Source: Moringa oleifera
Taxonomy: Eukaryota > Streptophyta > Magnoliopsida > Brassicales > Moringaceae
Assembly: GCA_021397835.1 (NCBI GenBank)
Contig: JAJFZO010000191.1
Coordinates: forward strand, 7,259,001-7,323,000
Direction of reading: 5' to 3'
DNA length: 64,000 nucleotides
Shown here: positions 60,701-64,000 of the stretch, in pieces
Layout of the letters: each line of letters starts with the position of its first letter
Numbering within the stretch: the first letter of the stretch is position 1
Position numbers and translations under genes: made by a program
The notes under the pieces: model-generated
Seen by the model: only the letters and a program-made list of their open reading frames with translations
Databases searched by the model: none
What the model was told of the DNA's origin: nothing

Positions 60701-63700
60701 TAAAGAAATGGCCTCAAAGACCTCACTCGGGTATAGAGCTATGCAATGCATGACTATGGTGTGTGTGTTGGTTCTATATTTTAAAAACACATCGAATAGA
60801 AAAAACAAAATAGATGAATATAAAAGAGAATCAAGCTTAGAATTTTAAACTATCATGCAATTGAGAAAAATAATATATATATATCGGTTTAAACTTTGGC
60901 TTAACTCTATGAAGCTGGACATTCTAGGTTTGGTCCCTAATGGAGTCGCTAAGCTATCATAACAGAGTCCAAACCTGGTTAAGGCTGAAAAAAGACACTC
61001 CATCTCCTTTTATGAGAAAATATGGGAGAATTAATCTCTTCTTAGGAGAAACGATGAATCTTAAAATTCATTTTCATTGGCTTATTAATGAAAATCAAGA
61101 AAAAGAATATGAGACGCCATTAATCTTTTTTACAATGTGATCAACCACTGAAAATTCTTTTATATTTTTTTCAAATATTTTTTCAAAAAAAAGGAAACCA
61201 AAAAAAAAGGTAAAGGAGAAGTTTTGGCATTGGCCAAACTTTATCGAAAAAACTAGGTCCATAACTCAATTACATGTGAGGAAGATTATCATCCTCACTA
61301 CCCTTAAATATGTTAAAACAAAAAAAAAATTATTCAATTGGATGATGAAAAGGATTCAAGCTTGATTCCCACACAAAACAACATATAATTATGCAGAGAA
61401 AACCTTTTTTGAAAGAATTTATGAATGATGGAAATGCAAAGAAAAGTTTGTGGTTCTTGGAAACACTATTGAACAGGCATCAAGCTTGCCCTAAAAATGA
61501 AATTGGTTCTTTCTCAAAGAAGAAAGAAACTTTATTCTAAAATTTTCAAGACTCTCTCTCTCTATCTAATGAATCACTAAGGATTCTTTCTCACTGATGA
61601 TTTCTCATATCTTTTTGTGTCTCTTTAATTGTTAAAGAAAAACTAGCCTTTTACTCTTTTGATCAAAAGGGTATTTATAGGTGTGGCTGTAGTACGAATG
61701 GCGGGCGTAGCTATGGCTCAAGGGAGGCTAAGAGTTACCTATCCACCCTTTTTATCAAAACATTTATAAACAAATTATGATTTCTCTTCCCCACTTATGC
61801 TTAAGTCCTAGCACTATATTGCCTTTTGCCTTTAAAATATCATCCATAGATTGTACAAATCTTTTTGTTGTCTTATTTGATAAATTTTTTGAGTTAAAGA
61901 CCAATAGGGATGACAAGAATTCAGAATTCAAGTTCTCTACTTTACTAGTATTAGCCTGAAGTTATTTTCGAAGGCCTTTTATCTAATAATAAAAGCTGTG
62001 CCGAGAAATTCTTTTGGGCCTCCTAGCCTAAAAGGTACTCATATCTCAACACTTAGGCTGAATCATTGATAAAATGCATAATAGTCATATACATTGTTAT
62101 ATTTTCTTATATTTTTGTTGGTTGTAGATGATTAAATCTTGGGTTTTGACCATATTTTATATTTAATATGGTGGATTAAGGAACTCAACTAAGATGGACT
62201 CAAATTTATTATTTGGAGATGAAATGTTGGATTCCAAGAGATGTGGATAAACTAGAAAATGTTTTTAGATAAGGCATTAACACACCTAATTGCATTGAAA
62301 TTTCACCGAACTAACACTTTATCCTTTATTTAAAAAGTAGTTGTAGAATTTTATCTTTATCTTAATTTATCTTTAAGAGTTCTAGTTAAAATAAGTTATT
62401 ATATTTAGGGATTATTATATAAAGGGAAGATAGTACTTTCAAAGGAACATTTAGAGTTTTTATTTTTACTTTTCTCTTTTCTTAAGTCTTTTTCTTTTCA
62501 TGGATTACTAAACATCTCTTCAAGTCAAAGGATAATCAAGGGTTTAGTTCTTCAAGAATTATGAGGTACAACTGATTTTATTTGTTTTTTTTTATTTTTT
62601 CATTATTTATTTATTTTCTATGCTTGTTGAAAATATTATTTTGGCTGATTGTAATAAAAAATGCCCTTTGTTTAATCATCAAAATAATAAATTACTAATT
62701 AAAACTTTAAATCCATAATTGTTTGAGTGTTTTAATATAAGCAGTAAATAATATAGTTGATTACAAAAGAGATTTTCAATTTATGTTATGAAAATATATA
62801 GTCTAGTTTAAATAAATCTATACATATATTTATTGGCTAGAATTGGTAGTTTCTCTAATTCTTAATATTGTTGGTAAATTAAATCCTAAGATCATATCTA
62901 GGGTTATTTATTGACAAGGGAAGTAATCAGATATTGTATCTTAGTTATCAAAGAAGTAAGGAAAAATAAGTTATTGGGTGGTACCAATAACTATAACCAA
63001 TTCAGTGAAGATTAAAAGATTTTTATCTTTGCATCAATGATCAATTCCTAAATCAAACTTAAAATTATTCTTTCAGCTAGATACTTTATTACATTGATTT
63101 TTTTATTTTTTATTATTTTTACTTTATCTACTTTTAATTCTTTAAACTCTTTTTTTTTATTTTATTTTGCAAAAAATAAATCTAACTAATCTCCATGGAA
63201 ACAATCTTACTCATCTATACTATAAATTTAATCTTTTGAGCAGGAATTTAAGAATTTAATTTGTTGGTCTCGACAACCAATAATCATATATGAAAGTCTA
63301 TAGTAAAAAAGTCCACTCTAACCTCGCATCTATTTTTAAATCCTTTTATGACCATAAAGGTGTAGATAGTTTTAGGGACCGCATTAATAATGATAGGATG
63401 TTAGTAGTTAAGGCCACTAGGTCTTAGTACAAGACCTTTACATTTGATAAAAGTTAATGAAGTCTCCAGCTCAGGTACTGAGGGACAAACAAACTTACCT
63501 TCATGAAAAAATCTCGAAACTAAAACCATTGTTGTTCTTGTTCCCAAAAAAAGGGGCTAACCTCGATGAAGGAAAGTAACCAACCCACTTTCCTTGCCAA
63601 GTCTTGCATTGGAAAAAAGGTCTTCTGATGAGGGACAGGTAATCCTTCCACTACCTCTACCAAGTGTTTCTCTCGATGAGGGGGCTCAACCAATGAGGAA

Positions 63701-64000
63701 TTAAAGTCCTAAACTCTAAGTCTCTTATCTTCCCGTGTGGCTTCTACAATTGATGCCACATAAGGTCCTCAATCCTTTATTATTATTATTATTATCTTTT
63801 GAGTAACTCTTTATTCTTTTTGTTTATTACTGGCTTGATTTCTTTTTGTGTTTTGTAGATCTTGCAGAGATAGGCCTATAACACATAGTTTCTCAAGTCA
63901 TTAAGGAAGAGCTGTGAGAGGTAATAGACATGGCCTTGGGTCAGCATGTCCCTAATAAAAACTTAGCCCCTAAAGTTGTGGCTAGATTTAAGTAGGAAGA
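60701..64000. other. TE-like and AT-rich intergenic DNA, no gene seen
   Basis: 60930-60960 carries 'ggtccctaatggagtcgcta', a phrase of the kind seen around gypsy leaders. 61500-61760 resembles 53480-53760 in having a 'ctt(a/g)tttata(g)g' phrase after a CT-rich stretch, which could be LTR-like. 63450-63720 has 'gatgaggg' phrases repeated three times ('ctgatgagggaca', 'ctcgatgagggggctcaacc', 'ctcgatgaagg'). No intact gene. Confidence 0.3.

Overview
The window is nuclear DNA of a flowering plant, most likely a eudicot. The evidence is long AT-rich intergenic stretches, GT-AG introns of plant type, microsatellites, decayed LTR retrotransposons and Mutator-like remnants, and four protein genes whose closest relatives are plant families. 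Nothing bacterial, organellar or viral was recognised. The species cannot be named from the sequence.

Layout. At 0-5 kb lie two decayed Ty3/gypsy pieces in opposite orientation, then an AT-rich repeat. At 5.3-8.5 kb (+) is a GONST3-type nucleotide-sugar transporter with an intronless reading frame and a 1.9-kb intron in its 5' leader. At 13.16-15.22 kb (+) is a JAGGED-type C2H2 zinc-finger gene, reconstructed here as five coding exons. It has three unusual splice features: a start codon split AT|G by an intron, a tandem NAGNAG acceptor and a GC-AG intron. A gene-poor stretch follows from 15.7 to 25.6 kb, with a 54-C tract, a 40-bp tandem duplication and a telomere-like tract. At 25.75-26.07 kb (+) is a possible two-exon gene for an unrecognised 75-residue protein, followed by a 29-G tract. 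At 28.06-33.40 kb (-) is an IST1-like (ESCRT-III regulator) gene with six exons. From 33.4 to 45.6 kb there is no intact gene, but there are Mutator-like remnants (a DUF1985-type exon and a MURA-like transposase fragment) and a probable Tourist-like MITE. At 45.61-49.59 kb (-) is an eight-exon monoacylglycerol lipase/caffeoylshikimate esterase-type hydrolase. From 49.9 to 64 kb there are no intact genes, and 56.5-60.7 kb holds a decayed minus-strand TAT/Ogre-like gypsy gag region.

The four clear genes act in separate processes: Golgi sugar-nucleotide transport, lateral organ growth, multivesicular-body sorting and lipid or phenylpropanoid ester hydrolysis. Nothing suggests a functional cluster. 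Exon boundaries were read by eye from splice consensus plus reading-frame continuity with the known families. All total lengths are multiples of three: JAG 270 residues, IST1-like 326, hydrolase 401.
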